The translations under genes were made by a program, and so were the position numbers. 64,000 nucleotides of DNA. It comes from Azospirillum sp. B510. Its GTDB lineage: Bacteria; Pseudomonadota; Alphaproteobacteria; Azospirillales; Azospirillaceae. Positions 62,802-64,000 of the stretch are shown here, one piece after another (positions within the stretch are counted from its first letter, which is position 1; each line of letters starts with the position of its first letter). The stretch spans positions 186,001 to 250,000 of the forward strand of contig NC_013857.1 of NCBI RefSeq assembly GCF_000010725.1, written 5' to 3'. The notes under the pieces are model-generated. The model made no database searches and was not told where the DNA came from. It worked only from the letters and a program-made list of their open reading frames with translations.

Positions 62802-63869
62802 TCAGTGCTGCATTTCGCCGAGCTGCTTGCGGCTGTCGCCGGTCTTGTCGAGGATAATGCCGTCGTCGGCCTTGCCCTCGACCTCCAGGATGCCGATCAG
62901 GCCCTTGGTGGCGCGGCTCAGCGCATGGTCGACCAGGGCGTATTTGCCGGGATAATCCACCTTGAACTCCACCATCGTGGCGCCGCCGGGGGCGACGGTG
63001 ACGGTCTGGATGCCTTTGGCCGGCTCGCTTTCCAGGCCACCCAGGGTATAGACCTTGTCGAAGATCTCGCCGATCACATGGAAGGAGGAGGTCAGGTTCG
63101 GGCCGCCGACGCCGAAGAACAGGCGCACCGTCTCGCCGACCTTGGCTTTCAGCGGCTTGTCCTTGGTCAGGGCGCCGACCGTGCCGTTGAAGACCAGATA
63201 GCTCGGGCGCTCGTTGACGAGACCGTCATAGTCATCCTCGGCATTTGCCAGATTCTTGGCCTTGGTGGCGTAGATTTCCTGCTGCATCACATAGAATTCG
63301 TGATCGACCGGCGGCAGGCCGCCTTCCGGTTCCACCACGATCAGGCCGTACATTCCCTTGGAGATGTGATGGACGACCATCGGCGTGGCGCAGTGATAGA
63401 CATAGACGCCGGGCGTCAGCGCCTTGAAGCTGAAGGCCTTGGTCTGGCCCGGCTCCACCTGGGTGATCTGGCCGCCGCCGAGGAAGCCGGTCGCGGCGTG
63501 GAAATCGACGGAGTGGTTCATCGTCGATTCCGGCGCGTTGGTGATCGAGACATCGACCGTGTCGCCGACCCGCACCCGGACCATCGGGCCGGGAACCGTG
63601 TTGTTGAAGGTCCAATAGGTGTAGCTGGTGCCGTCATCGAGCTTGGATTCGACCTCCGTCGTCGTCAGCGAAACCTTTTGGGTCTTGGGCGCCCGCTTGC
63701 CGGCCTTTTCCGGGGCCGGCACGGCGGCCGGATCCTGCACGACGCTGAGCGTGGGCTGCTTCACCTTCGGATCGGCATAGAGCGTGTCGGCCGCCGACGC
63801 GGCACCGATCCCGGACAGGAGCATCAGCGCGGCGGCGCTGACGGTGACGAGGGAGATCTTCGTTTTCAT
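62802..63869 (-). CDS. nirK: Copper-containing nitrite reductase
   Basis: A 355-residue periplasmic Cu-NIR that reduces nitrite to nitric oxide in denitrification. A signal peptide (ends GAASA, about 26) is followed by two cupredoxin domains. Type 1 and type 2 Cu ligands are visible in NHSVDFHAATG, YVYHCATPMVVHHISKGMYG and TSSFHVIGEIF. The sequence has the usual length. Downstream genes such as nirV are not seen. The upstream palindrome suggests anaerobic or NO control. Confidence 0.95.
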   Translation of the reverse strand: MKTKISLVTVSAAALMLLSGIGAASAADTLYADPKVKQPTLSVVQDPAAVPAPEKAGKRAPKTQKVSLTTTEVESKLDDGTSYTYWTFNNTVPGPMVRVRVGDTVDVSITNAPESTMNHSVDFHAATGFLGGGQITQVEPGQTKAFSFKALTPGVYVYHCATPMVVHHISKGMYGLIVVEPEGGLPPVDHEFYVMQQEIYATKAKNLANAEDDYDGLVNERPSYLVFNGTVGALTKDKPLKAKVGETVRLFFGVGGPNLTSSFHVIGEIFDKVYTLGGLESEPAKGIQTVTVAPGGATMVEFKVDYPGKYALVDHALSRATKGLIGILEVEGKADDGIILDKTGDSRKQLGEMQH

Positions 63870-63931
63870 GGACGTTGTCCCGGAGATTTGTTTCTTGTGA
63901 AGGAATATTCCCTCGACCTCCGGCTTTCCTG

Positions 63932-63947
63932 CTTGACCGCCGTCAAG
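63932..63947 (-). promoter_or_regulatory. FNR/NNR-type box upstream of nirK
   Basis: CTTGAC-CGCC-GTCAAG is a perfect 6-bp palindrome of the TTGAC-N4-GTCAA type used by Crp/FNR-family NO- and oxygen-responsive regulators. It lies 63-78 bp upstream of the nirK start. It suits NnrR- or DNR-like activation; the protein is not in the window. Confidence 0.7.
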
Positions 63948-64000
63948 TCAAAAGCATGACCGCAATTTTGTCGCAGATCTTATTTATTTCCATACAACTT

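Overview
The window is a GC-rich chromosomal or chromid segment that looks like a Rhodospirillales alphaproteobacterium, most like Azospirillum. This is an inference from gene content: a Hup uptake-hydrogenase cluster with HupR, a copper nitrite reductase, several AraC/GlxA-type regulators, a TRAP transporter and a globin-coupled chemoreceptor. No rRNA, tRNA or CRISPR array was seen.

Layout. 1-2.7 kb: tail of a hybrid histidine kinase, a small winged-helix protein, two DUF5985-like membrane proteins and a glycine-rich lipoprotein. 2.9-4.0 kb: purT. 4.0-4.5 kb: a scar holding a transporter remnant and a frameshifted acyl-CoA dehydrogenase remnant. 4.5-11.6 kb: a TetR regulator and a leftward quinate/shikimate-type operon (quiC-aroQ-aroE-dctQ-dctM-dctP). 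11.7-17.1 kb: an AbrB-family membrane protein, a soluble globin-coupled chemoreceptor, mazG and a membrane diguanylate cyclase. 17.4-18.9 kb: an IS30-family element and an SDR gene fragment.

18.9-47.5 kb is a glycine-betaine catabolic island. PchP releases choline from phosphorylcholine. Choline-to-betaine enzymes are not in the window. An OpuA-type ABC transporter imports betaine; its binding protein is encoded about 11 kb from the ATPase and permease. GbcAB converts betaine to dimethylglycine, and DgcAB with a dedicated ETF pair converts that to sarcosine. SoxBDAG then gives glycine and methylene-THF, GlyA gives serine, and SdaA gives pyruvate. Three GlxA-family regulators are interspersed. 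A second folB and an amino-acid-kinase gene (47.7-48.9 kb) follow and may belong to C1/pterin cofactor synthesis, possibly to handle formaldehyde from the demethylations.

49.3-50.6 kb: a protein resembling a degenerate GGDEF-EAL protein. 50.6-62.7 kb: a hydrogenase island with accessory genes hupDFGH-hupIJ(fusion)-hypA-hupR-hupE, then hupSLC, with hypF convergent. Two sigma-54-type promoter sequences match the NtrC-type activator HupR. HupS carries the six-cysteine pattern of oxygen-tolerant hydrogenases. 62.8-64 kb: nirK, preceded by a perfect FNR/NNR-type palindrome. hypBCDE, hupK and hupT are not in the window.
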